From assembly GCA_026712715.1 (NCBI GenBank), contig JAPOPW010000031.1, forward strand, positions 1 to 47,574: DNA of 47,574 nt, written 5' to 3'. Made by a program: the position numbers and the translations under genes. Source of the stretch: Immundisolibacterales bacterium. GTDB taxonomy: Bacteria > Pseudomonadota > Gammaproteobacteria > HK1. Positions 27,730-35,916 of this stretch are shown one piece after another. The first letter of the stretch is position 1. Each line of letters opens with the position of its first letter. The notes under the pieces are model-generated. The model saw nothing but the letters and a program-made list of their open reading frames with translations. It searched no databases and was not told where the DNA came from.

Positions 27730-28005
27730 ATGCGGATCAGGCACAAGGGTCTTCGCGCCCTGGCCGAGCAAGATCGTCGTCGGCAACTGCCGGGCGACCT
27801 GGTGCCGAAGCTGAGGCGCGTCTTGACCTTGTTGGACGAGGCGCGCAATACCGGCGATCTCGCTACCCAACCCGGTTACCGTCTGCATCGGCTGAAGGGC
27901 GACATGGCCGGTCTGTGGAGCATCCGCGTGTCGGGGAACTGGCGCGTGGTCTTCCGGTTCGAGGACAACGAGGCCGTGGATGTGGACCTCGTGGACTACC
28001 CTTGA
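27730..28005 (+). CDS. higB: RelE/HigB-type toxin
   Basis: This 91-aa protein is typical of HigB mRNA interferases: KGLRALAEQD, LRRVLTLLDEA, GYRLHRLKGDMAGLWSIRVSGNWRVVFRFE and a C-terminal VDLVDYP. The basic WSIRVSGNWRVVFRF core is the ribosome-dependent RNase surface. The ATG at 27730 gives the normal length. The antitoxin gene follows after 19 bp, in the toxin-first order characteristic of higBA. Confidence 0.92.
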   Translation: MRIRHKGLRALAEQDRRRQLPGDLVPKLRRVLTLLDEARNTGDLATQPGYRLHRLKGDMAGLWSIRVSGNWRVVFRFEDNEAVDVDLVDYP

Positions 28006-28024
28006 ACGAAGAGGAACGGCAATC

Positions 28025-28312
28025 ATGGCGATGCTGAATCCATGCCATCCGGGGGAGATACTGCGCGACAATCTGGAGGCCGCCGAGCTGTCGGTGACGG
28101 AGGGGGCGTCGCGGCTGGGCTGCACTCGGCAGGCGCTGTCCCGGCTGTTGAACGGGAAGGCCGGGATTTCGCCGGCGATGGCACTGGCGCTGGAGCGGAT
28201 CGGTTGGAGCAATGCGGGCTTCTGGATGCGGCTGCAGGCGAGCTACGAGCTTGCGCAGGCGCGCCGGGAACAGGCTGCCGCCGAACGGCGCGCGGGCGCG
28301 CTGCACGCATGA
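28025..28312 (+). CDS. higA: HigA-type antitoxin (XRE helix-turn-helix)
   Basis: This 95-aa protein has the HigA start NPCHPGEILRDN, a helix-turn-helix (VTEGASRLGCTRQALSRLLNG) and the family segment MALALERI followed by W-x-x-x-Q. The C-terminal tail is Ala/Arg-rich helix. It binds and neutralises HigB and should repress its own promoter upstream of higB. Confidence 0.92.
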   Translation: MAMLNPCHPGEILRDNLEAAELSVTEGASRLGCTRQALSRLLNGKAGISPAMALALERIGWSNAGFWMRLQASYELAQARREQAAAERRAGALHA

Positions 28313-28677
28313 TCGGGTCTCGCATTCGCGTTGCGGGACAGGGAACTGTCCCGCCTGCCGCCGATCATCCGCTCGCAAACATCGGCAGGCTGTTCGGGTG
28401 CGGCCTTCGTCGGGCGGAAGCGGTCGCGGTTGAGATCGAGCACTACGATGTCGGCGACGCCGCTCCGCAGCGCGGTGCGGCGTCTCCCACTCGGTGCGGG
28501 GATGCGTCTCGAGACGCCCCCATCGCGGTTATCCCCAGTGCCAGTCCTGCACGTCCCAGGTGGCATCGGTCACGTAGCCGTGCACCGGGGAGGGCGGTTC
28601 AATTCGCGAAGGGGGTGGAGACGGGCGCGCCGGGCCGGGGTCTTCATGCAATCCTCGGCCGGCGGGCGCCACCCCTG
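28313..28677. other. Gene-free stretch after higA
   Basis: This 365-bp stretch holds no convincing gene. On the minus strand a short open segment around 28530-28590 reads PVHGYVTDATWDVQDWHWG and then stops, which vaguely resembles a fragment of a PRC-barrel-like protein. Other frames give only arginine-rich shadow sequence. It is probably decayed DNA left beside the HigBA insertion. Confidence 0.35.
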
Positions 28678-28983
28678 TCAGATTGCCTGGATTGACTCCA
28701 CCACCTCGCGGGTCCAGGTCGCCTGACCTTGCCAGCGTCGGGCGAATTCACCCAGCATCCGGCTGCGCTCGTCGGACGCCGTGACCCGGTCGACTTCGGC
28801 GAGGTCCGCGAACTCGTAGCATGCGACGTGCACGTTGTCGTTCACCGCGCTCCAGCCGCGCCAGGCGCCCGCCGCGCCGTAGGCGGTGGCGATGCGCTGC
28901 AAATGGATGTCCTGGTACCAGGCGTCGAACTCGTCCCTCGCGGCCGGGTCCACCTCCGCGCGCACGATCAGGAATGCGGTCAC
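28678..28983 (-). CDS. Small dimeric alpha-beta barrel-like protein
   Basis: This 101-aa protein begins TAFLIVRAEVDPAARDEFDAWYQDIH and contains CYEFADLAEVDRV and a tryptophan-rich tail, the beta-alpha-beta pattern of ferredoxin-like dimeric barrels such as EthD and stress-responsive A/B barrel proteins. A GTG start with GGAGGAGA 5 bases upstream supports the chosen start. It is divergent from the Gfo/Idh oxidoreductase. The fold is suggested by pattern only; function is unknown. Confidence 0.75.
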   Translation of the reverse strand: MTAFLIVRAEVDPAARDEFDAWYQDIHLQRIATAYGAAGAWRGWSAVNDNVHVACYEFADLAEVDRVTASDERSRMLGEFARRWQGQATWTREVVESIQAI

Positions 28984-29298
28984 TGCCTCTCCTCCGGGTT
29001 GCCGAGCATCGCCATGCGCCCGCCCCGGGCGACGTGGAATGACGTTGCACATGGCCTTGGCACAAGGGCGAGCGTGGCGCAGGCCCGCGACCGGGGCAAC
29101 TGCCGTGATCAATGGTCCGGGTCGCCACCATCGCCGAAGCCGGCGCCGGGCCGCGGAACATGCGCCTTCCCCGGCTCCGAGGCGCCGGAGGCGCACCGCG
29201 TCCTTGCGAGCCGCCACCGCGCCGGGAGGGCGATGTTGTCTCCCCGATCCGGCGCGACTACGATGCCGGGCGGTTCGAAGAAGTGCAAGAAGGGTTCA
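28984..29298. other. Divergent intergenic region
   Basis: This 315-bp stretch between the alpha-beta barrel gene and the Gfo/Idh gene carries their ribosome sites (GGAGGAGA for the left gene, AGAAGG at about 29288 for the right) and presumably both promoters. No conserved gene, repeat or clear hairpin is seen. Confidence 0.4.
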
Positions 29299-30456
29299 AT
29301 GAGCATGCTCGAATGGGGACTCATCGGCGGCGGCGAGGGCAGCATCATCGGCGGCGCGCACGTCGTCGGAGCGCGCATGGACGGACAGTTCACGCTCGCG
29401 GCCGGCGCGGTCGACATCGACCCCGAACGCGGGCGCGACTACGCCTGCCGGCTCGGGGTGGCGGCGGACCGGGCGTACGGCGACTGGCGCTCGATGCTCG
29501 CCGGCGAGCTCGCGCGGCCGGAGGGGGATCGCGTCAGCCTCGTGACCATCGCCACCCCCAATTCGACGCACTACGAGATTGCGAGCGCATTTCTCGAGGC
29601 GGGCATTCACGTGCTTTGCGAGAAGCCGATGACGACGATGGTCGAGGATGCGGAGGCGCTCGTCGAGATTGCCGCCCGCACCGGTCGGATCTGCGCCGTG
29701 AACTACGTCTATTCGGGCTATCCGATGGCCCGCGAGATGAGGGCGATGGTCGCGCGCGGCGACCTCGGGCGGGTGCGGGTCGTCAACACGGAGTTCGCCC
29801 ACAGCTTCCTCGCCGACCCCTCCAACGACTTTCCCGGCTGGCGCTTCGACCCGGCGCAGGCCGGCGTTTCCGCGATTGTCGGGGACTGCGGCGTCCATGC
29901 GCTGCACCTCGCGTCCTTCGTCGTCGGGCAGGAGGTGGAGCGGCTCACGGCCGACTTCGCCCGTTGCGTGGAGGGCCGCGAGCTCGAGGACGATGCGCTG
30001 GTGGCATTCCGCATGAGCGGCGGCACCGTGGGGCGGCTCTGGACGAGCGCGGTTGCCGTCGGGCACTCCCACGGGCTGAGGATTCAGGTCTTCGGCGAGC
30101 GAGGCGGCCTTGCCTGGGACCAGGAGCAGCCGAACCAGCTCTACTGGACGCCGCTCGGCGAGTCGACGCGAAGGCTGGAGCGAGGCGCCGAGGGGCTTTC
30201 GCCGGAGTCGACGCGTGCGTCCCGCATGATGCTCATCGGCCATCCGGAGGGATTCCTGGAGGGGTTCGCCAACATCTATGCGGATCTCGCCGAGGAGATC
30301 GTGGCGCGGCGCGAGGGGCGGCCTCCCGCGCCGGCCGCCACCTGGTGGCCGACGACCGAAGACGGCCTTCGGTCCGTCGCGGCGGTCCACGCCGCGGTGG
30401 AATCGAACCGGCGCGAGGGCGCCTGGGTCGACGCCCGCCCGCCTTCGCTCCGCTGA
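29299..30456 (+). CDS. Gfo/Idh/MocA-family oxidoreductase
   Basis: This 385-aa NAD(P)-dependent dehydrogenase has a Rossmann N-terminus (GLIGGGEGSIIGGAH), TPNSTHYEIA, and the family signature HVLCEKPM with the catalytic-region lysine. The C-terminal domain contains GDCGVHALHLASFV with a conserved His. It probably oxidises a sugar, inositol or related polyol. ATG 29299 has AGAAGG 5 bases upstream; an in-frame ATG follows at 29305. It is convergent with the alpha/beta hydrolase and appears monocistronic. Confidence 0.92.
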   Translation: MSMLEWGLIGGGEGSIIGGAHVVGARMDGQFTLAAGAVDIDPERGRDYACRLGVAADRAYGDWRSMLAGELARPEGDRVSLVTIATPNSTHYEIASAFLEAGIHVLCEKPMTTMVEDAEALVEIAARTGRICAVNYVYSGYPMAREMRAMVARGDLGRVRVVNTEFAHSFLADPSNDFPGWRFDPAQAGVSAIVGDCGVHALHLASFVVGQEVERLTADFARCVEGRELEDDALVAFRMSGGTVGRLWTSAVAVGHSHGLRIQVFGERGGLAWDQEQPNQLYWTPLGESTRRLERGAEGLSPESTRASRMMLIGHPEGFLEGFANIYADLAEEIVARREGRPPAPAATWWPTTEDGLRSVAAVHAAVESNRREGAWVDARPPSLR

Positions 30457-30507
30457 CCTTCCTTTCGGTCCCCGCGACCGCGGTCGGGAATGGCCGCGTT
30501 CGACGCG

Positions 30508-31365
30508 TCAGGCGATCGCGTCCAGCACCGGCAGGAGGTAACGGCGGAATTGCTCCGGGTACTCGCTCATCGGGAAGTGCCCGAGGCCCTCCATGACCGT
30601 GACCTCCACGCCATCGATGGCCGCCGCCGTCCGGCGGCTGTCCTCGGGGCTGCAGGCGAAGTCGTACTCCCCGGTGAGAAGGTGCAACGGGCACCTGCTA
30701 GCGTCGATCCGAGGCGTTTCCTCGCGGAGATCGCCCTCCACCCGATAGAACCAGACATCGCCGAGAAACACCCCGGGCCCGCCTTGCATGTACTGCCACA
30801 CGGTCTCCCACCGGTACTCGTCGGGACTCTCGGGGCCGAACAGCCCGGAGACGATCGCGCCGCACGCCTCGCCGCCGTGGATGTCCGGCTGGTGCAGCCA
30901 GTCGATGTCGAACCAGCCGCGCGGCTGGTGGTCGGTCGCCTCGAGGCCGATGATGGCGCGAAAGCGCTCCGGGTGGTGGATGGCGAGGTAGAGAGCCATC
31001 CGCCCGCCGATCGAGCAGCCCATCACCGCCGGGCGCTCGAGGGCGAGTCCTTCGCAGAACGCGAGGACCATCTCGGCGTACGCAGCGGACGTGAGCCGGT
31101 ATTCCTCTTCGCGCCAGCCAGCCGGGGGCAGGGATTTGCCGTGCCGGGGCATGTCGAAGGCGAGGACCCGGAAGCGATCGGTGATCGCCCGATCCGTCAT
31201 GAGGTGGCGATACTGGCGCCCGTCCGCCCCCGCGGTGTGCAGGCAAAGGAGCGGGATCCCCTCGCCCGCCTCCTCGAAGTACACGCGGTGGGGTCGGCCC
31301 CCGATCTCGAGGTGCACGTACCGGCCGGTGATCGGCTCGATGTGGACGGCCGCGGGTGTGGCCAT
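30508..31365 (-). CDS. Alpha/beta hydrolase
   Basis: This 285-aa protein has the classic fold: oxyanion HTAGADGRQ, DMPRHGKS, nucleophile elbow GCSIGG, acid GEYDFACSPEDS and catalytic His in GLGHFPMSE. It is the last gene in the minus-strand TRAP/M19 run, starting 4 bp after the SCP2-like gene ends, so the two are probably translated together. The residues fit a carbon-ester or carbon-carbon bond hydrolase acting on a compound imported by the TRAP system. Confidence 0.9.
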   Translation of the reverse strand: MATPAAVHIEPITGRYVHLEIGGRPHRVYFEEAGEGIPLLCLHTAGADGRQYRHLMTDRAITDRFRVLAFDMPRHGKSLPPAGWREEEYRLTSAAYAEMVLAFCEGLALERPAVMGCSIGGRMALYLAIHHPERFRAIIGLEATDHQPRGWFDIDWLHQPDIHGGEACGAIVSGLFGPESPDEYRWETVWQYMQGGPGVFLGDVWFYRVEGDLREETPRIDASRCPLHLLTGEYDFACSPEDSRRTAAAIDGVEVTVMEGLGHFPMSEYPEQFRRYLLPVLDAIA

Positions 31366-31368
31366 GGC

Positions 31369-31773
31369 TCAGCGGTCCTCGAACAGGGCGCGCGGCGCGG
31401 CGAGGATGTCCTTGAAGTTCTGGAGGTGCCGCACGAGCACCCGCGTGTCGCCCTCGATCGTCAGCCGCTCGTCCTTTACCAGGGCGAAGAGGTCGTGGTT
31501 TCCCGGGGACGGCACCGGCCGCCAGTGGGCGAGCCAGACCTCGGGCTCGGCGGCGAAGGCAAGGGCCGCCGAACGAAGTATCTGGGACCCGCGGACGACC
31601 GGTTCGAGCCGGCCCGCTCGGACCGACACGTAGAAACGATTCCGCCCGCTCACGAGCACGAAGTCGAGGGACATCGCACGGGCGCGGAACGCGAACCCCG
31701 TGTCGCCGTTCAGGAGCTCGGGCAGGCGCTCGATCGCGCCGCCCACCTCGCGGGCCGGTACGTCGTCTTCCAT
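31369..31773 (-). CDS. SCP2-like hypothetical protein
   Basis: This protein of about 134 aa has a beta-rich core (MSLDFVLVSGRNRFYVSVRAGRLE as a strand pair) and a C-terminal LTIEGDTRVLVRHLQNFKDIL segment reminiscent of sterol-carrier-protein-2 folds that bind hydrophobic ligands. The ATG at 31773 gives a compact domain. It precedes the alpha/beta hydrolase by 3 bp. The assignment is by pattern only and the function is unknown. Confidence 0.65.
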   Translation of the reverse strand: MEDDVPAREVGGAIERLPELLNGDTGFAFRARAMSLDFVLVSGRNRFYVSVRAGRLEPVVRGSQILRSAALAFAAEPEVWLAHWRPVPSPGNHDLFALVKDERLTIEGDTRVLVRHLQNFKDILAAPRALFEDR

Positions 31774-31879
31774 CTCGTGTCTCCCCACCGTTTCACCCCG
31801 CCGCACGCGCGCGTCGATCGGGAGACGGAGGCCGGGTTGCCGCGCCTCCGCCTCCCGCGCCGGCCGGCGACGGACGAGG

Positions 31880-32908
31880 TCAGCCGCCGGCGTTCAGGGC
31901 CGCGACGATGCGGTCGTAGTATTCCAGCGCCTCCGGGCTGATCTTCTCCACGTCCTCTCGCCACACCTTCAGGATCGCCTGCTGGATCTGCAGCCGATCC
32001 TCGAGCGGGAACGGATCGAGGATCTTGTAGCCGCTGTCCGTCAGCTCAGCCGCGGCGGCGTTGTAGATCTCCTCCTCGCGCCAGCGCGCCATCGACTCGT
32101 CGAACATCTCGTTCCCGACGTCGATCATCGCCTGCTGCAGATCCGCGGGCAGGTCCGCCCACTTCGCCGCATCCGCGCTGATGCCGCGCGGCGACAGGGT
32201 CAGCGCCCCGACGAACGAGGCACAACAGGTCACCTCGTCGAGGGACTGCGACAGGATGTAGGGGGCGCCGTACATCGCACCGTCGACGACACCGGTCTGC
32301 AGCGCGAGGTACAGCTCGGAGGAGGGGATCACCTGGGTCGACACGCCGAGCTCGGAGTAGGCCCGGATTCCGGCCTTCGAATAGTGCCGGAACTTGAGCT
32401 TGCGCAGCTCGTCCAGGCTGGTGACCGGATCCTTCGAGACCACCAGCAGCCGGCTTTGCCCGCCGCCCGTGGGGTCCCTGGTAACGATTTCCATGCCCCA
32501 CTTGTTCTGCAGGATTTCGTCCGCGATCTCGAACTGAACGCCGAGAACCTTGAGATTGTCCTTCGGGTCGGCCAGCACGCCGTGGGGCATGAACACTCCC
32601 ATCAGCGGCTCGTCCCGGGTCACGTAGAACGTCTGGACATAGATTGCGTCGACGACGTTCTGCTTCACGACCCGCAGCGAGTCGGTGTTCTTGAAGCCAA
32701 GGGTCTCGATGGGAATGACCTCGATCGCCATGCGACCGCCGGTTCGCTCCTGGACCCGGCCGGCATAGTCCTCGAGGTACTTCGTCGCGAGATCCTGCGG
32801 CCCGACGGGGCTGCCCAGCTTCCATTCGACATCTGCCGCGGCGGCGGGACCAGCTCCGACCCAGGCAATTGCCGAGGCAGCAACGAGACTTGCAACTTGT
32901 CGTTTCAT
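31880..32908 (-). CDS. dctP: TRAP transporter substrate-binding protein
   Basis: This 342-aa periplasmic protein has a signal peptide (KR, AAASAIAWVG core, cleavage near AAA-ADV). DctP landmarks include VEWKLGSPVGPQ, RTGGRMAIEVIP, ELRKLKFRHYSKAG, the substrate-binding Arg region and GVVDGAMYGAPYI. It follows the large permease gene by 33 bp. The ligand is likely a carboxylate or amide-bearing compound, given the neighbouring M19 genes, but that is inferred. Confidence 0.92.
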   Translation of the reverse strand: MKRQVASLVAASAIAWVGAGPAAAADVEWKLGSPVGPQDLATKYLEDYAGRVQERTGGRMAIEVIPIETLGFKNTDSLRVVKQNVVDAIYVQTFYVTRDEPLMGVFMPHGVLADPKDNLKVLGVQFEIADEILQNKWGMEIVTRDPTGGGQSRLLVVSKDPVTSLDELRKLKFRHYSKAGIRAYSELGVSTQVIPSSELYLALQTGVVDGAMYGAPYILSQSLDEVTCCASFVGALTLSPRGISADAAKWADLPADLQQAMIDVGNEMFDESMARWREEEIYNAAAAELTDSGYKILDPFPLEDRLQIQQAILKVWREDVEKISPEALEYYDRIVAALNAGG

Positions 32909-32941
32909 CGTTTTTCTCCTGTCCTGTCGTCCGGTGTTTCT

Positions 32942-34234
32942 CTACTTCACGAGGTCGGGAAGCACCAGAACGATTCGTGGTTCGACCGTGATGATGGCCA
33001 GCAGGACCAGCATCAACAGCCAGTACGGCAAGCATGCGGTTGCCGCTTCTCCCAGTGACACCCGTCCTCCGGTAACGGCCATCATGACGAACAGATTCAC
33101 CCCGAGAGGTGGTGTCAGCAGACCGATCTCACTGACGATGACCAGCACGATGCCGAACCACACGGGGTCGTAGCCGAGCCCCGTCACCAGGGGAAAGGTC
33201 AACGGCAAGGTGATCAGCATCATCTCCAGCGGGCCGACGAAGCAGCCCAGCACCACGTAGGTCGCGTAGACCATGATGATGATCATGGTCGGCGACAGCC
33301 CGCTCTCCGCGACCAGGAGGATGAGCTGCTTCGGCAGACCGATGAGGGCGATCGCCTGCCCGAGGACCAGCGCGCCGACCAGGATCAGGACCAGCGTGCT
33401 GAAGGTCACCACCGTTGCCCGCAGGGCACGCCACAGCTTGACGAGGCTCAGCTCGCGGTACAGGAGCGCCAGCAGTATCGCCGCCACGACGCCGAGCGCG
33501 GCTGATTCCGTGGGCGTGGCGAGCCCGAGGAAGATCGTGCCGAGCACCGCAAATACCAGGACCACGAACGGCCAGGCCTGGGCCGACATCCGCAGGGCCG
33601 CCCCGAGCGGTATCGGCCTCTCGGTCTCGGGGACGATCTCCGGGCGCAGCTTGGCGGTCACCCCGATGTAGATCATGAAGAGCGACGACAGCATGATGCC
33701 GGGCACCACGCCGGCAATGAACAGCCGGCCGATGGAGACGTCCATCCACGACCCGTAGATGATGAGGGCGAGACTCGGCGGAATCAGGATCCCCAGCGTG
33801 CCGCCGGCTCCCAGGCTGCCGACCACCGCGCTCCGGTCGTAGCCAAGGCGATCGAGCTGCTTGTAGGCCACCGATCCGGTCACTGCCGTCGTCGCCGTCG
33901 AGGAGCCGCTGATGGCGCTGAAAATGGTCGCGACGCCGATGTTGGTCTGCAGCAGCTTTCCCGGCAGTCGCTCGAAGAGCGGCGAGACCGCGCTGTAGAT
34001 CCGTTGCGCCAGTCCCGTCTGTTCGAGGATCGCGCCGAGCAGGATGAAGACCGGTATCGCGGTCAACGTGAAGCTGTTGACGACGTTCCAGATACCGTTG
34101 CCGATGACCGTGAAGTTGGCACCGAACTCGAAGTACAGGATGACCAGCCCCAGCAGTCCGACCGTCGTGGCCAGCAGATTGCCGGTCACCAGGCACAGGG
34201 CGAGCAACAGGACGAGAACGACGAAGACCACCAA
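32942..34234 (-). CDS. dctM: TRAP transporter large permease
   Basis: This 430-aa protein has about 12 membrane helices. It has the DctM hallmarks: GAILEQTGLAQRIY, SAISGSSTATTAV, LGAGGTLGILIPPSLALIIYG and PLGVNLFVM. The substrate and sodium pathway lies in this subunit. It starts 9 bp after the small permease ends, as usual for dctQM. Confidence 0.94.
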   Translation of the reverse strand: MVVFVVLVLLLALCLVTGNLLATTVGLLGLVILYFEFGANFTVIGNGIWNVVNSFTLTAIPVFILLGAILEQTGLAQRIYSAVSPLFERLPGKLLQTNIGVATIFSAISGSSTATTAVTGSVAYKQLDRLGYDRSAVVGSLGAGGTLGILIPPSLALIIYGSWMDVSIGRLFIAGVVPGIMLSSLFMIYIGVTAKLRPEIVPETERPIPLGAALRMSAQAWPFVVLVFAVLGTIFLGLATPTESAALGVVAAILLALLYRELSLVKLWRALRATVVTFSTLVLILVGALVLGQAIALIGLPKQLILLVAESGLSPTMIIIMVYATYVVLGCFVGPLEMMLITLPLTFPLVTGLGYDPVWFGIVLVIVSEIGLLTPPLGVNLFVMMAVTGGRVSLGEAATACLPYWLLMLVLLAIITVEPRIVLVLPDLVK

Positions 34235-34243
34235 ACGCCCCCG

Positions 34244-34873
34244 CTAGACGTCGATCGAGCTGACGCCCGCTTCCCTGACCGGCTGTCCGATGAGGATCGC
34301 GTGCACGTCGACCGCCATGCGCACGACGGTGGCGAGGACGAGAATCGCGAGCGCGATCGGGACCAGCATCATCCAGGGCCAGACCAGGATCTCGGTGATA
34401 TAGGTCTCGGCGCCGACCTGGTAGCTGAACCAGGCGAAGTCCCAGGTGGCCCAGATGATGACGGTGAGGCCGATGACCGAGAGCCCGTGGCCGACGACCA
34501 TGGCCCAGCCCTTGATCCGCGGCGGCAACAGGCGCCACACGACTTGTATCCGGACTTGGCGATCGGCCATGAAGCCCTCGGTGACGGACAGGAACGCGAG
34601 GGTCACGAACAGCAACGCGCCGAGCTCCTCGGTGACCGGAATCGGCTTGCCGAAGGCATAGCGCCCCAGGCTGCTGCCGGCAAGCAGGATGACCATCCCG
34701 GCAACCGCCAGACCCGCGGCGGATGCCTGAATCGCGGACACGATGTGCAGGACCCGTTCCGCCCGCGCCGCGATCGTGCCAAAGGCCGCGACGAGGGGCC
34801 CTGGCGTTTCGGACGAGTGGGTCCCGGTCACCGAGCGGACTTGCGACGGATTGCGGTCGTCCGGTTCGGCCAA
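34244..34873 (-). CDS. dctQ: TRAP transporter small permease
   Basis: This 209-aa protein has a hydrophilic leader of about 35 residues and four membrane helices. It has the DctQ motifs RYAFGKPIPVTEELGALLFV and a basic MADRQVRIQVVWRLLPP loop. The leader is longer than average. It begins 6 bp after the second M19 gene ends, tying the peptidases and transporter into one transcript. Confidence 0.92.
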   Translation of the reverse strand: MAEPDDRNPSQVRSVTGTHSSETPGPLVAAFGTIAARAERVLHIVSAIQASAAGLAVAGMVILLAGSSLGRYAFGKPIPVTEELGALLFVTLAFLSVTEGFMADRQVRIQVVWRLLPPRIKGWAMVVGHGLSVIGLTVIIWATWDFAWFSYQVGAETYITEILVWPWMMLVPIALAILVLATVVRMAVDVHAILIGQPVREAGVSSIDV

Positions 34874-34879
34874 GGTCGC

Positions 34880-35896
34880 TTACCTCCAGACCCGGCGCGC
34901 GACCCGCAGCCAGTTTCCGCCGAGGATGCCGCGGACCTCGCTCTCGGCGTAGTTTCGCGCGAGCAGCGCTTCGGTGAGCCGGGGCAGGTGTTCGGGTGGA
35001 AAGTACCGCACGTCCTCGCGCCGCGTGTTGCCGAACGCCGCCTCGTCAGGGTTCCAGGCCGGCCGGGTATTGTGGCCGCGGGTCAACGCATCCTGGTCGT
35101 AGACGTAGTCGAGGCCGAGACCGACGTGCTCCGGCCCCGCGAGCCCGGCAATGTGATCGATGTGATCGACCACCCGGGCCGCGGACACGTCGTTGTCGCC
35201 GAGGAAGATGCCGACGCCGCTGACGCCGATCACGCCGCCGGAAGCGGCACAGGCCTTGATCTGGTCATCGCGTACGTTGCGGCGGTGCTCCCACAGTGCA
35301 CGGGCATTGACATGGGAGAGGATCACCGGATCCCGCGAGGCCTCGAACAGCCCCATCGTCGTGCGGTAACCGCAATGGGTTCCGTCAATCAGCATGCCGA
35401 CGCGGTTCATCTCCTCGACCACGCTGATGCCGAAGCGACTCAGCCCGCCGTCGGTGCGCTCGTTGCAGCCGTCGCCGGTGGCGTTCCGGGAGTTGTAGGC
35501 GAGCAGCATGTGGCGGACGCCGAGCTGGTAGTAGACCTCGACGAGGTTGACGTCGTAGTTGAGGGGATTCGAACCCTGGAAGTGGAAGCCGACCGCGAGC
35601 TTGCCCTCGCGCTGCGCCCGCTCGATGTCGTCGACCCCCTCGACCAGCACGTAGCGGTCGCCACGGGCCTGAAACCACGCGCGCTCCTTCGCAATCTTGT
35701 GGGCCGTCTCGGGGACCCCGCTCCAGTCGGCGGCGAGGGTGAGCGAGACGAAGCCGACCCCGTGCGCGGCCATGCGCGGCAGGGTGGCGGACCGAAGCTC
35801 CGGCGCCCCGTAGTCGCGCCACGGCAAGGTCATGTCCCACACCAGCGCGTCGCGATGCAGGGCCGCGGCGGCGGCGGAGACGTTCCAGTCGGTCAT
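34880..35896 (-). CDS. M19 dipeptidase-like protein, paralogue 2
   Basis: This 338-aa member of the membrane dipeptidase family lies directly downstream of an equally long paralogue. Retained features are the two histidines of the beta metal site (DGTHCGYRT and LSHVNARAL) and the Asp in GLGLDYVYDQ. The N-terminal zinc motif DGHND is missing: the region reads VWDMTLPW, and the bridging glutamate is a glutamine in FQGSNP. Either the metal centre is rebuilt or the enzyme has a new role. No signal peptide is present, so it is cytoplasmic. It sits 6 bp before dctQ. Confidence 0.88.
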   Translation of the reverse strand: MTDWNVSAAAAALHRDALVWDMTLPWRDYGAPELRSATLPRMAAHGVGFVSLTLAADWSGVPETAHKIAKERAWFQARGDRYVLVEGVDDIERAQREGKLAVGFHFQGSNPLNYDVNLVEVYYQLGVRHMLLAYNSRNATGDGCNERTDGGLSRFGISVVEEMNRVGMLIDGTHCGYRTTMGLFEASRDPVILSHVNARALWEHRRNVRDDQIKACAASGGVIGVSGVGIFLGDNDVSAARVVDHIDHIAGLAGPEHVGLGLDYVYDQDALTRGHNTRPAWNPDEAAFGNTRREDVRYFPPEHLPRLTEALLARNYAESEVRGILGGNWLRVARRVWR

Positions 35897-35916
35897 CGCT
35901 CCCCGCACCCCTTGCG

